Of a stretch of 64,000 nt of DNA, positions 40,001-48,737 are shown piece by piece. This stretch comes from Streptomyces odontomachi (lineage in GTDB: Bacteria > Actinomycetota > Actinomycetes > Streptomycetales > Streptomycetaceae), in contig NZ_JAMJWG010000001.1 in NCBI RefSeq assembly GCF_024435355.1, positions 186,001 to 250,000 on the forward strand, read 5' to 3'. Each line of letters starts with the position of its first letter. Within the stretch, counting starts at the first letter, position 1. A program made the translations under genes and the position numbers. The notes beneath the pieces are model-generated. The model had not been told where the DNA came from. It made no database searches and worked only from the letters and a program-made list of their open reading frames with translations.

Positions 40001-43000
40001 GGTCCGAGGCGACGTGGAGCACGTCGGCCGCGACCACGAGATCGAACTGCCGTCCCGTCAGGTCCTGTTCGGCCAGGGACAGCTCCAGGTCGAAGGGCTT
40101 GTACTGCACGAAGTCGTAGTCCTCGAAGCGTTTCCGCGCCGCCTGGAGCAAGTGCGTGGAGACGTCGGTGAAGACGTACTCGGTGCGGTCCGCCGGCAGC
40201 AGGGGCAGCAGGGCGGAGGTGATCGATCCGGTGCCGCCCCCGACCTCCAGGACGCGCAGCGGACGGTCGGGGGGCCAGCTGTCGGCCAGGGCGGCCACGG
40301 CGGTCGCTGCGCGCCGGGTGGCTGCGCGCGCCATCGGCGTCGACTCGTAGCAGTACTGGGCCTGGTGGATGGCGCCCTCAGGGAAGACCGCCTGCACCGC
40401 GTCGATCTCACCGGTCAGGACCTGGCGCAGGTGCCGGGCGCACCGCTCGTACAGCACGCGCACCGGTGCGATGCCGGGGAGGTGCCGGCTCGTCGCCGCA
40501 AGGCTCCTGTCCGGATCGATCCCCGCGAGCGGCCGCCACCTGGGCGGCTGTCCAGCCGGCGAGACGTTCTCCAGCAGGCCGTGGTCCTCCGCGGTGGACG
40601 CGAGCAGGGCGACCAGCCGGTCGTACTGCGGCAGCACTCCGGCACCGATCAGGCCGGGCACGTCGAAAGGCGCACCGTCCGGCGCCAATTCGGAGAGCAC
40701 CCGGGCACCGTGATGGGCGGTGAACTCGACGGTGGCCTCGGCGGTCGCCGCTGCCGCCGCGCCCGCGTCCTCCGTGGTGGCGGCCGACGCCAGGGTGGCC
40801 GGGCTCGGCGCCGTGGAGCGCGGCCGTGCTCCCGGACGGGAGGCTGACCGCAGTACGGTCGTGTAATCACGCGGTCGGTGCGCGGCGCTGTGCCAGCGCC
40901 TGCCTCGGTAGCCCTCGATCTCCACGGCCACCGTGCCGTCGTCGTCGGTGACGGTCAGGTCGAAGGTGGCCTCGTCAGCGGTGACCTCCCGCAGACGGAC
41001 GTGGATGTGTCCGGCCCCGGCGGGACGCCGCCAGCGGCGCAGGGACCCGATGGAGTGCGGGAGGAACGGGTCCGTGTCGGTGTCCGCCAGCAGGACCGCG
41101 GTGGCTTGCAGCGCAGCGTCCAGCAACGCGGGGTGCACCAGGAAGCCCTCCTCGGCGTCCTGCTCGGCGCAGTCGTCCGCAAGCTCGTAGTCGGCCACCG
41201 CGCGGTCTTCGAGAGTGTGCAGCACGCGAAGCGGGCGGAACGCCGGCCCGTAGCCGATTCCGAGCGCCGCCATCCGCGCATAGTGTTCCGCGGCGCTCCA
41301 ACGGCGGGCGTGCGGGGAGCCGACGACGTCACCGAAGTCGCCTCCGGCCGGTGGCGGGCCGTCTCCCAGGGGCCGGACGAACGCTTGTGCATGCGTTTTC
41401 CAGGGAGCCCCACCCGCGCGAGCAGCGATACGCACCAGGCCGCCGTCGTGCACGGACACCTGCGTGCGCACGTCCATCGCCGGGTCGTCCCACGGCAGCG
41501 TCAGCAGGCGTCGCAGCCGCAGGTCGCAGACTTCGGCGGGGCCGCCGAGCGCGCGGCGGCCGGCCGCAGCCGCCATCTCCGCGAACGTCGCACCGGGCAT
41601 CACCACCTCGTCACCGAGGCGGTGATCGGCCAGCCACGGCAGGCGCGCGGGCTCCACCTCACCGTGCCACCCGGGCTGCTGCAACGGCGCCCGCACACCC
41701 AGCAGCGGGTGCTCGTACCTGCCGTGTCCGCTCCCGGTCAGCGGCGCCCACCACTCGGCCGCGCCGTTCCAGTGCCGGGTTCGCTGCCAGGGGGTCCGGG
41801 GCAGCTCGGCGACCCGTCCGCGAACGGGGAAGAAGGTCTGCCAGGAGACTTCGGCGCCGGCGGCGAGCACGGCGCACGTGGCGTCGTCCAGCTGTGCGGC
41901 GCCGCCCTCGCCGCCCACGGGCCGCGCCAGTGTGGGCACGACGGCGGCCCGGCGGTGCCCGGCGGACGCCGACCGCTTGAGGTAGCCGCGCAGGACGGGG
42001 TGCGGGGCGATCTCCACGAACACGTCGGTGCCGTCGTCGGCGAGCGCCCGGACGGCCTGCGCGAACAGCACGGGTTCGCGCACGTTGCGGCACCAGTAGT
42101 CCGCGCCGCCGTCGCCCGGCTCCAAGAGGCCGCCGGTCACGGTCGAGATCATCGGGATGCGCGGCGCGTGTGCGACCAGCCCGGCCAGAGCGTGCCGCAG
42201 GGGCTCCACCACGGAGTCCATGCCCCTGCTGTGAAACGGGTGGTCAAGGTCGAGCTCGCGGAAGAAGACGTCTTCCAGTGCCAGCCGCTGACCCAGCTCC
42301 CGCAGGGCTGCGGACTCGCCGGAGACGGTGACGTTTCGCTCGTCGTTGATCCCGGCGATCTCCAGCCGCCCCCGGAAGGCGGCCAGCTTCTTCTCGACGC
42401 GGGCGGGCGACAACCCGACGGCAGCCATCCTGCCACTGCCCGCCGTACCGGCCTGGGCCCGGCTGCGTTCGACCACCACGCGCGCCGCCGACTCCAGGGT
42501 CAGCACCCCGCAGGCGTAGAAGGCGGCTGCCTCACCCACACTGTGGCCTGCGACGGCGGCGGGGCGCACGCCCCGCTCGGCGAGTTCGGCGACGAGTCCC
42601 GCCTGGACCGCGAAAAGCGCGGGTTGGGCGTACTCGGTCCGATCCAGTCGCGAACTCTTCGCCGACGTGCGCAGCTCGTCGATCACCGACCACCCTGCGA
42701 GTGAGCGCACGGCGACGTCGACGCGGGCGACCTCCTCGCTGAAGGCGGGCAGGACACCGAGCAGGTCGGCACCCATGCCCGCCCACTGGGCACCGTTGCC
42801 GGAGAAGACGAAGGCCACCTTCCCGTTCTCCGCGGCCGTGCGTACCGCGTCCGTACCACCCGCTGGTCGGGCCACCTCCGCCAGGCGATCGGCCGCTTCC
42901 GCCGCGTCGGAGGCCAGCACCGCGGCGCGGTAGGTGCGGTGCCCCCTGCGGGTGCAGGCGGTCGACGCCAAGGCGTAGAACTCGTCGGGGGCGGCCGCGC

Positions 43001-44426
43001 TGAACCGCTCGGCGAACGAGCCGGCGGCCTGTCGCACCGCCGCCTCGGTGTGTCCGGAGACCACCACCGGCAACCGCCGTCCCGCGTCGACCTTCGGGGG
43101 CTTCGTCGTCTCCTCGGGAGCGGGCGGGCCCAGGATGACATGGGCGTTCGCACCGCCAGCGCCGAACGAGTTGACTCCGACGAGTCCGCGCCCCGGCGCC
43201 CTGACGGGCCGTAGCGCACGCACCGGTTCGATCCCCAGCCCGGCAAAGTCGATGTCCGGATTCAGCGTGTGCGCGTGGAGCGAGGGCGGGACCTGGCGGT
43301 TGCGGATCACCGTGATCGCCTTCAGCAGGCCGACGATCCCGGCTGCCGCCTCCAGGTGCCCGACGTTCGTCTTGACCGATCCGATCGGCAGCGGTCCGCC
43401 CTGGCAGCGCCGGGTGCCGAGCGCCTGGCCGATGGCGGTGCACTCGACCAGGTCGCCGACGCGCGTGCCTGTGCCGTGCGCCTCCAGGTAGGCGAGGTCG
43501 TCGGGTGCCACGCCGGCCCGTGCGTAGACCTCGCGCAGGAGGTCCCGCTGGGCGTCCACGCTGGGGTGGGCCAGACCAGGGGTGTGGCCGTCGCAGTTCG
43601 TACCGGTGCCCAGGATCACGGCATGGACGCGGTCCCCGTCGGCTACTGCGTCGCGGAGCCGCTTGAGCACGACGAGGCCACCGCCCTCGGCCCGCACGAA
43701 CCCGTCCGCGTCAGCGGAGAAGGCGCGGCTGCGGCCGGTTGGCGAGAGCATCTGCGCCTTGCTGGCGACCACGTACTCGTAGGGATCGAGGACGGCGTTG
43801 ACCCCGCCGGCGAGCGCCAGCCGGCAGCGGGTGTCCTGCAACGTCTCGCACGCCTGGTGGACGGCGACCAGGGATGACGAGCACGCGGTGTCCACCGTGA
43901 GGCTGGGCCCGCGCAGGTCGAAGTGGTAGGAGATCCGGTTGGCCACGACGGTTCCGGTGTTGCCCATGGCGGTCGGCGCGTCGATCGACGCCACGTCGCG
44001 CGATTGGAGCGCGCCGTAGCTTTGGGCGTATACGCCGATGTGGACGGCGGTGACGGAGCCGCGCAGCTCCGCCGGATCGACGCCCGCATCATCGAAGGCC
44101 TCGACGGCCATCTCCAGCGCCATACGCTGCTTGGGGTCGATCCGAGCTGCCTCACGGGGGGAGATCCCGAAGAAGGCGGGGTCCCAGTCCTCGATCCGGT
44201 CGAGGAAGCCGCCGGCGAAGGTGTAGCTCTTGCCCGGCCGCCTCGGGTCGGGGGAGTGGAACCACGCCTTGTCGAACCGATCGGGGGGCACATCGGTGAT
44301 CAGGTCGCGGCCCTCGCTCAGGGCGTCCCACAGCACGTCGAGACCGTCGATCCCGCCGGGGAGACGGCAGGCCGCTCCGATGACGGCGACCGGCTCGTGA
44401 CATGCGGGATGTTGCCCGTCATTCAT
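37038..44426 (-). CDS. single-module highly reducing iterative type I PKS with C-methyltransferase
   Basis: A 2,462-residue complete reducing synthase in fungal HR-PKS order. KS 11-435: DTACSSS Cys182, His317, His357. AT 535-830: GHSVG Ser629, with HPFHS at 729-733 favouring malonyl-CoA. DH 905-1175: His935, Asp1103. C-methyltransferase 1260-1545: EVGGGTG 1394-1400. A structural KR-like linker follows. ER 1785-2090: weak nucleotide motif GTGGGLAL. KR 2100-2345: GGLGGFG, Ser2243, Tyr2256, Asn2260. ACP 2380-2455: GVDSI, Ser2417. There is no thioesterase and no docking domain. It presumably works iteratively with programmed use of DH/MT/ER. ATG follows AGGAGGAA. It lies 97 bases after the AMP ligase gene and is coupled to the hydrolase. 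Confidence 0.93.
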   Translation of the reverse strand: MNDGQHPACHEPVAVIGAACRLPGGIDGLDVLWDALSEGRDLITDVPPDRFDKAWFHSPDPRRPGKSYTFAGGFLDRIEDWDPAFFGISPREAARIDPKQRMALEMAVEAFDDAGVDPAELRGSVTAVHIGVYAQSYGALQSRDVASIDAPTAMGNTGTVVANRISYHFDLRGPSLTVDTACSSSLVAVHQACETLQDTRCRLALAGGVNAVLDPYEYVVASKAQMLSPTGRSRAFSADADGFVRAEGGGLVVLKRLRDAVADGDRVHAVILGTGTNCDGHTPGLAHPSVDAQRDLLREVYARAGVAPDDLAYLEAHGTGTRVGDLVECTAIGQALGTRRCQGGPLPIGSVKTNVGHLEAAAGIVGLLKAITVIRNRQVPPSLHAHTLNPDIDFAGLGIEPVRALRPVRAPGRGLVGVNSFGAGGANAHVILGPPAPEETTKPPKVDAGRRLPVVVSGHTEAAVRQAAGSFAERFSAAAPDEFYALASTACTRRGHRTYRAAVLASDAAEAADRLAEVARPAGGTDAVRTAAENGKVAFVFSGNGAQWAGMGADLLGVLPAFSEEVARVDVAVRSLAGWSVIDELRTSAKSSRLDRTEYAQPALFAVQAGLVAELAERGVRPAAVAGHSVGEAAAFYACGVLTLESAARVVVERSRAQAGTAGSGRMAAVGLSPARVEKKLAAFRGRLEIAGINDERNVTVSGESAALRELGQRLALEDVFFRELDLDHPFHSRGMDSVVEPLRHALAGLVAHAPRIPMISTVTGGLLEPGDGGADYWCRNVREPVLFAQAVRALADDGTDVFVEIAPHPVLRGYLKRSASAGHRRAAVVPTLARPVGGEGGAAQLDDATCAVLAAGAEVSWQTFFPVRGRVAELPRTPWQRTRHWNGAAEWWAPLTGSGHGRYEHPLLGVRAPLQQPGWHGEVEPARLPWLADHRLGDEVVMPGATFAEMAAAAGRRALGGPAEVCDLRLRRLLTLPWDDPAMDVRTQVSVHDGGLVRIAARAGGAPWKTHAQAFVRPLGDGPPPAGGDFGDVVGSPHARRWSAAEHYARMAALGIGYGPAFRPLRVLHTLEDRAVADYELADDCAEQDAEEGFLVHPALLDAALQATAVLLADTDTDPFLPHSIGSLRRWRRPAGAGHIHVRLREVTADEATFDLTVTDDDGTVAVEIEGYRGRRWHSAAHRPRDYTTVLRSASRPGARPRSTAPSPATLASAATTEDAGAAAAATAEATVEFTAHHGARVLSELAPDGAPFDVPGLIGAGVLPQYDRLVALLASTAEDHGLLENVSPAGQPPRWRPLAGIDPDRSLAATSRHLPGIAPVRVLYERCARHLRQVLTGEIDAVQAVFPEGAIHQAQYCYESTPMARAATRRAATAVAALADSWPPDRPLRVLEVGGGTGSITSALLPLLPADRTEYVFTDVSTHLLQAARKRFEDYDFVQYKPFDLELSLAEQDLTGRQFDLVVAADVLHVASDLRQALRRVAATLVPDGQLLVVEHHDPRILALVFGLLEGFWSYRDTDLRTQSPLLDAPGWRRVLGECGFGALAPVGPSPDSGGQSVLLAQRADDQAPGPAPEQEPVPLGGRWVVAAEDAARPLADALRSRLEEAGGQATRMPTHADQAEWATLLDTARPDHVVLVLRHPREATGGEEMAVALTRIAVLRAFLDGGDTAGVTPHLWIVNTSTGAMPTLGARPAPVDAATWGVARVLDGERPHLTARHIALRTSGDADTDARILVRELACPDDEDEIVLTEHGRFVSRLRQDTTRPSDAPDGAHALLVEDAGPGHRLSWEEVEVKPPGAGEVVVEVRAASVTPRDAARATEVATGARRRVGCALAGVVVEVGPDVAGLAPGERVYGLAPGACASRVRARVDMLAPVPDGLAFTEAAALPAAFLTAHRALDHIARLHRGETLFIRGTGGGLALAATVHARRSGARVLAAAEQEADRDMLRAVGAADVFDSTDPALHRHLRDRTGPGPDVVLDCDGTDTADTVAILPPGGRLIRVVHGTQDAETPQLRHSETLFASVDAAWAVTTQPESVAPLFATVATRVADGTYGPVPFTCHVATQAAEAFQWLRTGAAIGETVLDFSALPPVRRTHRPLVLDPEGCYLITGGLGGFGAATAEWLAARGARRLVLVSRRGPATEGADALLARLREHGARATAHAVDVTDPQKVRALLDELAEHEGPLRGVVHSAVVLHDAAFTDGDAQQDRAVLAPKLGGTRVLDIATRTLGLDFFIVYSSITSAIGHLHQATYAAGNAMAEAVVRERRAAGLPGLAVQWSGIEGVGALADQAIARNAVNRGLGLISTEQAFAALEELLDRDADVAAVLNIDWGRLADVRPYFRDRPRLRHLVPLGEHVDYAVLETQRRRLAQAPLQEAREVAEDMLCRLVGRILGSPAGGIDRSLSLDQLGVDSIMAAELIGAIRKEFGCELALVEVSSGPSVTELAARVVARLREEAK

Positions 44427-44523
44427 GCGGTTCCTCCTGTGCGGGGGCGGAGCAGGCAGGGACGTTGTGGGCGAGGTCGGGCGGTGCGCGTCGGCGGCCA
44501 GGGAAGGCGCCGGGGTGAGCGGG

Positions 44524-46185
44524 TCAGTCGCTGCTGACGGCGCTGGGCAGGGGTTCGGGCGGGCAGCCGCGCCCCTCCACCAGCCGCCGCACGGCCGCCT
44601 TGTCGACCTTGCCGACGCCGACCCGCGGAAGTTCCTCGGCCAGCAGGAGCCGGTCGGGAAGTTTGTAGGGGGCCAGGCCCTGCTCGGTCAGGTAGCGCCG
44701 CAGCCGCCACAGGGTGAGCGGCTGGCCGTCCGCAGACGGGTCCGGGACGACGACGGCGCAGGTCCCCTCGCCGTAGATCTGATGGGGGAACCCGACGACG
44801 GCGACCGCGCGCACCAGCGGGTGGCGGACGAGCAGTGCCTCCACGTCGTCGGCGGGGATCTTCTCGCCGGCCCGGTTGATCACGTCCTTCAGCCGGCCGG
44901 TCACCACGACGTTGCCGTCGGGGGTCATCCGCACCAGGTCGCCGGTGCGGTAGTGCCCCTCGGGCCCGAAGCGGCCCGTCTCCCGCTCGGCCCGGCCCGC
45001 GTAGGCGGTGATGACGCTGGGGCCGCGCACCCACAACTCGCCTTCCTCGCCGGCGGGAACCGGGCGTCCGTCCTCCCCGACGACGAGCAGCTCATCCCCG
45101 GGCGCCACGGGCCTGCCCTGGACGGCCACGACGACTTCGTCGGGGTCGTCGAGCCGGGTGAAGCACACCAGGCCCTCGCTCATCCCGTACCCCTGCTGCA
45201 AGCGCCAGCCCAGCTCCGTGCGGACCCGGCCTGCCGTCACCGGGTCCAGGCGGGCACCACCGACCTGGATGACGGGCTTCAGGTCCCGCGGCACGGGACG
45301 CAGGGGTGCATACTCCAGCAGCTGCTCGACGAGGGCCGGGACGAGCGCGCAATGGGTGGGTCGCACCGACTCGAACAGATCGAGCAGCAACTCGACGTCC
45401 CCTTCCGCAGCCAGCGCGACGGCTCCCCCGCTGGCCAGCGTCCCCAGCACACCGGGGTAGGCACAGGTGAAGCAGTGCGTCGCCGGCAGTGCGGCCAGGT
45501 AGACGCTTTCCGGCCCGAGACCGGCGACGACCGAGGCGTGACGCAGGACGAAACCGAGCGCTTCATGGGTGCGAGGAACCGGCTTGGGAGGGCCCGTGGT
45601 GCCGCTGGAGAGGAAATACAGGGCAGTGTCTCCAGCTTGCGTCCGGTGCGTAGGGCGCTGGGCAGAAGGGGCCGCCGCGCCCAGCGCCTCCTGGAGGTCG
45701 ACTTCTCCCGGGCCCAGGGCCTCGCTGCCGCCCAGCACCAGGGTCGTGGCCAGGGCGGACTGGTGATGACGCAGCTCGCGCACCATCTCCGGGTGGTCGA
45801 AGGCACCGCTCCGGGCGGGAACGGCTGCCGCCACCGGGGCCAGATCGGCAACCACCGGCAGGAGTTCGTGCCGCCGCAGCGCCGGATGCGCCAGGATCGG
45901 CGGGCAGCCCATGCGCAGCAGGGCCAGGGTGAGCGCCAGCAACTCGACGGAATTGGGCAGCTGGACGAGTACCGGACGCGGCGCCTTCAACCCCAGGTCC
46001 GTCAGGCCCTGCGCCGCTGCGTCCACGGCTGAAGCGAGCCCGGCATGCGTGAGCGCCTGCGCGCCGACGACCGCGGGACGGTCACCTGCGCCGGCCGCAT
46101 GACGTAGCACCAGCTCATCGAGCCGCTCGGGGCGCCACCAGCCTCTGGCCCGGTACAGGGCAGGGCTTGCTCCATCCGTCTCCAC
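44524..46185 (-). CDS. aryl-acid AMP ligase (DhbE/EntE-like)
   Basis: An ANL-superfamily adenylating enzyme of about 553 residues, closest in pattern to aryl-acid ligases. It has SSGTTGPPKPVPRTHEA (P-loop), LQQGYGMSEGLVCFTRLDDPDE (A5), YRTGDLVR (A7), GRLKDVINRAGEKI (A8) and the C-terminal GVGKVDK (Lys). In the salicylate/DHB enzymes an Asn follows His in LPMAHN; here it is LPATHC, so the Asn contacting the 2-hydroxyl is a Cys. That argues against 2-hydroxybenzoates and would suit a plain aryl acid such as cinnamate. GTG 46185 fits the AAGGG spacing; ATG 46191 is two codons earlier. First gene of the PKS operon. Confidence 0.88.
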   Translation of the reverse strand: METDGASPALYRARGWWRPERLDELVLRHAAGAGDRPAVVGAQALTHAGLASAVDAAAQGLTDLGLKAPRPVLVQLPNSVELLALTLALLRMGCPPILAHPALRRHELLPVVADLAPVAAAVPARSGAFDHPEMVRELRHHQSALATTLVLGGSEALGPGEVDLQEALGAAAPSAQRPTHRTQAGDTALYFLSSGTTGPPKPVPRTHEALGFVLRHASVVAGLGPESVYLAALPATHCFTCAYPGVLGTLASGGAVALAAEGDVELLLDLFESVRPTHCALVPALVEQLLEYAPLRPVPRDLKPVIQVGGARLDPVTAGRVRTELGWRLQQGYGMSEGLVCFTRLDDPDEVVVAVQGRPVAPGDELLVVGEDGRPVPAGEEGELWVRGPSVITAYAGRAERETGRFGPEGHYRTGDLVRMTPDGNVVVTGRLKDVINRAGEKIPADDVEALLVRHPLVRAVAVVGFPHQIYGEGTCAVVVPDPSADGQPLTLWRLRRYLTEQGLAPYKLPDRLLLAEELPRVGVGKVDKAAVRRLVEGRGCPPEPLPSAVSSD

Positions 46186-46191
46186 GGGCAT

Positions 46192-46991
46192 CCCTTCGGC
46201 GATCTATCCACGAACTACGCATCATCGGCGTAAGAGACCATAACTGCACTAAAAGCTTCAGGATAGGAGATTCATCGCTTCGTGTGACACGATCTGTCCA
46301 GGAGCCTCGCAGGAGGTGAAGTGCAGGGGCAGGGAGCCGGGTCACGATTCCCCGGCCGGCCGCCCATGAAGACGTCCCGACCCGAGCGGCGAGGTGTGCG
46401 CGTGTGTCCTCGCCAGCGGGCGACGGGCGGCTGGGGTCCTGCTCGCCCGACCTGGTCGAGCAGGACCTCGCCGGCGCCTTCCACCGGGCCCGCATGACGC
46501 TCCGTCCGACTCTCGCTCCTGGCTCAGGAGCACCACAGGCCACCTCCGCCCTGCCGCCGTGGCCGTCCTTACCGGCGAGCCACGGGCCCGCGATCCGCTG
46601 CGTACTCGTGGCGCGGCAGCCTCTTCTGGCTGCGATCCATACAGGTGAACCACGTTGGGGCGGGGCAGCGCCTTGCCGCGCGCAGGGAGGACGGGCGGCC
46701 GTGCGCACCGAGCCACGTGTCCGTTCGGCAGGACGAGACAACCCGGCTTTTCCGGCGCCTCAACGCCAGCATCTCGCCGCTGACCTGCCGGAACGGTTCG
46801 CCGTTACCTATACCGGGCCTGCCACGTTCACCCAGGTCACCCGGGAGGACTTCGCGGGCCTGTGTCTCGCCGAGGTCAACGCTCGGGGCCAGCGTTCCTG
46901 ACCAGAAACGGCATTGGGGAACCTGCCGGCTCGTACACGCGGCAGGCACCACGATGTCCAGCCCGCCCTCACCATCCGCAAAGGTTGCGCC
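46192..46991. other. divergent control region between AMP ligase and ammonia-lyase
   Basis: This is 800 bases. The ligase-proximal 100 bases (about 46195-46295) are distinctly AT-richer and probably hold the leftward operon promoter. A rightward frame at 46404-46901 has coding-like codons at both ends but a poor middle and no recognisable family; I treat it as unsupported, possibly a decayed gene. No operator stands out. Confidence 0.4.
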
Positions 46992-48614
46992 ATGCCCGTA
47001 CCCCCTCTTCCCACCTCAACCGTGCTGACGACTCTTGCTCTGGACGGGCACAGCCTCACTCTCGATCACGTATCCTCCGCCGCCACCCGGCCCGGCCCGG
47101 TGGTCTGCGCGCTGACGGACGAGGCCCGGGTTCGCATGGCGGCCTCGGTACGTGTCAAGAACGACCTGATCGCTTCAGGTGCCGCCCTGTACGGCGTCAC
47201 CACCGGCTTCGGCGACAGCAGTGACCGACAGATCTCGGCCGCCAAAGCGGAGGCCCTCCAACGCAACCTCTTGCGGTTTCTGCGGGCGGGGGTGGGCTCG
47301 TACGCGCCCGACGACGTCGTGCGGGCCACCTTGCTCATCCGTGCGAACTGCGCGGCCCGCGGCTCCTCCGCCATCCGTGAAGAACCCGTCACGCTGCTGC
47401 TCGAGCTGCTCCGCGCCGATCTCCTGCCGCTCATCCCCGAACGCGGCTCGGTCGGCGCCAGCGGCGACCTGGCTCCGCTGAGCTACGTCGCGGCCGTGCT
47501 CACCGGCGAAGGCAACGTGCGCTGCCAGGGTCGCGAGCTGCCCGCGGCCGAGGCGCTACGCGCGCGCGGCCTGCACCCCGTCCACCTCCGGGCCAAGGAG
47601 GGCCTCGCCCTGGTCAACGGCACGTCGTTCATGACCGCCTACGCCACCCTCGCGCACGCCGAAGCCCGCGAACTGGCCTGGATCGCGGAGCTGTGCACCG
47701 CCTGGGCCACCGAGGTCCGGCGCGGCCCTGCCGAACAGTTCGACGCCTTTCCCCACACCCACAAGCGGCACCGCGGGCAGGCCGCCAGCGCCGCTCACAT
47801 CCACCGCCTGCTCACCGGCTCCCGCCTGACCGCCGTACCACCGAGCGCGGAGACCTCCGAGACCGGCTACGCCGAACTCGACCGCAACATCCAAGACCCC
47901 TACTCCCTGCGCTGCGCACCCCATGTCATCGGCGTACTGCGCGACACCCTGGAATGGACCGGTCATTGGCTGACAACCGAGATCAACTCCTCCAACGACA
48001 ACCCGCTGTTCGACGCCGCCACCGGCCGTGTCCACAACAGCGGCAACTTCTACGGCGGACACGTCGCCCAGGCCGCCCAAGCGTTGACCAGCGCCGCCGC
48101 CTCCGTGGCCGACCTCCTCGACCGCCAGCTCCAATTGCTCCTCGACGACTCCTACAGCAGGGGCCTCCCCGCGAACCTGGTCGCCCCGGTCGCCTCGGCC
48201 GAAGCAGGGGTACACCACGGCTTCAAGGGCACGCAGTTGACCGCCTCGGCCCTCACCGCGGAGGCACTGCACCTGACCATGCCGGTCAGTTCCTTCTCCC
48301 GGTCCACCGAATCCCACAATCAGGACAAGGTCAGCATGGGCACGATCGCTGCCCGGCACGCCCGCACCTCGATCGGCCTTGCCACCGAGGTTGCCGCGAT
48401 CACCCTGCTCGCCCTGGCCCAGGCTGCTGATCTACGGGGCCCGCACCTCCTCGCTCCGGCCACCCGCGCGGCACACACCACGATGCGTCAGTCCATCGCC
48501 TTCCTCGACCAGGACCGGCCCCTCGACACCGACATCCATCGCGCCACCGCCCTGATCCGCACTGCCGCCATCCGACGACTTTCCGATGCGAGCGAAGCCG
48601 CTCACAGCGTCTGA
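46992..48614 (+). CDS. phenylalanine/histidine ammonia-lyase family, probable PAL
   Basis: A 540-residue MIO enzyme. The Ala-Ser-Gly triad that cyclises to MIO is at 156-158 (GSVGASGDLAPLSY), the catalytic Tyr67 in LYGVTTGFGD, NGTSFMTAY, and INSSNDNPLF. The substrate-selectivity pair is Phe96-Leu97 (NLLRFLRAG), as in plant phenylalanine ammonia-lyases, rather than His (tyrosine) or the Ser-His of histidase. Expected reaction: L-Phe to trans-cinnamate plus ammonia. ATG 46992 has AAAGG eight bases before it. It is divergent from the AMP ligase-PKS operon and probably supplies its starter acid. It is not beside hut genes, which argues against histidine catabolism. Confidence 0.85.
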   Translation: MPVPPLPTSTVLTTLALDGHSLTLDHVSSAATRPGPVVCALTDEARVRMAASVRVKNDLIASGAALYGVTTGFGDSSDRQISAAKAEALQRNLLRFLRAGVGSYAPDDVVRATLLIRANCAARGSSAIREEPVTLLLELLRADLLPLIPERGSVGASGDLAPLSYVAAVLTGEGNVRCQGRELPAAEALRARGLHPVHLRAKEGLALVNGTSFMTAYATLAHAEARELAWIAELCTAWATEVRRGPAEQFDAFPHTHKRHRGQAASAAHIHRLLTGSRLTAVPPSAETSETGYAELDRNIQDPYSLRCAPHVIGVLRDTLEWTGHWLTTEINSSNDNPLFDAATGRVHNSGNFYGGHVAQAAQALTSAAASVADLLDRQLQLLLDDSYSRGLPANLVAPVASAEAGVHHGFKGTQLTASALTAEALHLTMPVSSFSRSTESHNQDKVSMGTIAARHARTSIGLATEVAAITLLALAQAADLRGPHLLAPATRAAHTTMRQSIAFLDQDRPLDTDIHRATALIRTAAIRRLSDASEAAHSV

Positions 48615-48737
48615 CAGAAGTCAGGCAGAGGGCGAGGCGGCCTCCGACGACGGTGAGGACCTTCTCCCACGTCCCGTCGACGGCTCACCTGGACCCCACA
48701 GACGCAACCCGCCCGGAGACGACTGGCGGGACGGCCC

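Noticed and set aside
37347..42704. Two long rightward frames (37347-39773 and 40878-42704) inside the PKS
   Set aside because: Antisense to intact PKS domains, with no family similarity and compositionally biased products.
44425..46032. A 535-codon rightward frame over the AMP ligase
   Set aside because: Shadow of the ligase; no motifs.
46404..46901. Rightward frame between the AMP ligase and ammonia-lyase
   Set aside because: Codon bias is good only at the ends, there is no clear ribosome binding site, and no family is recognised. Kept only as a comment on the gap.
46992..48614. Histidine ammonia-lyase (hutH)
   Set aside because: The selectivity pair is Phe-Leu, not the histidase pattern; no hut genes are nearby and the context is biosynthetic.
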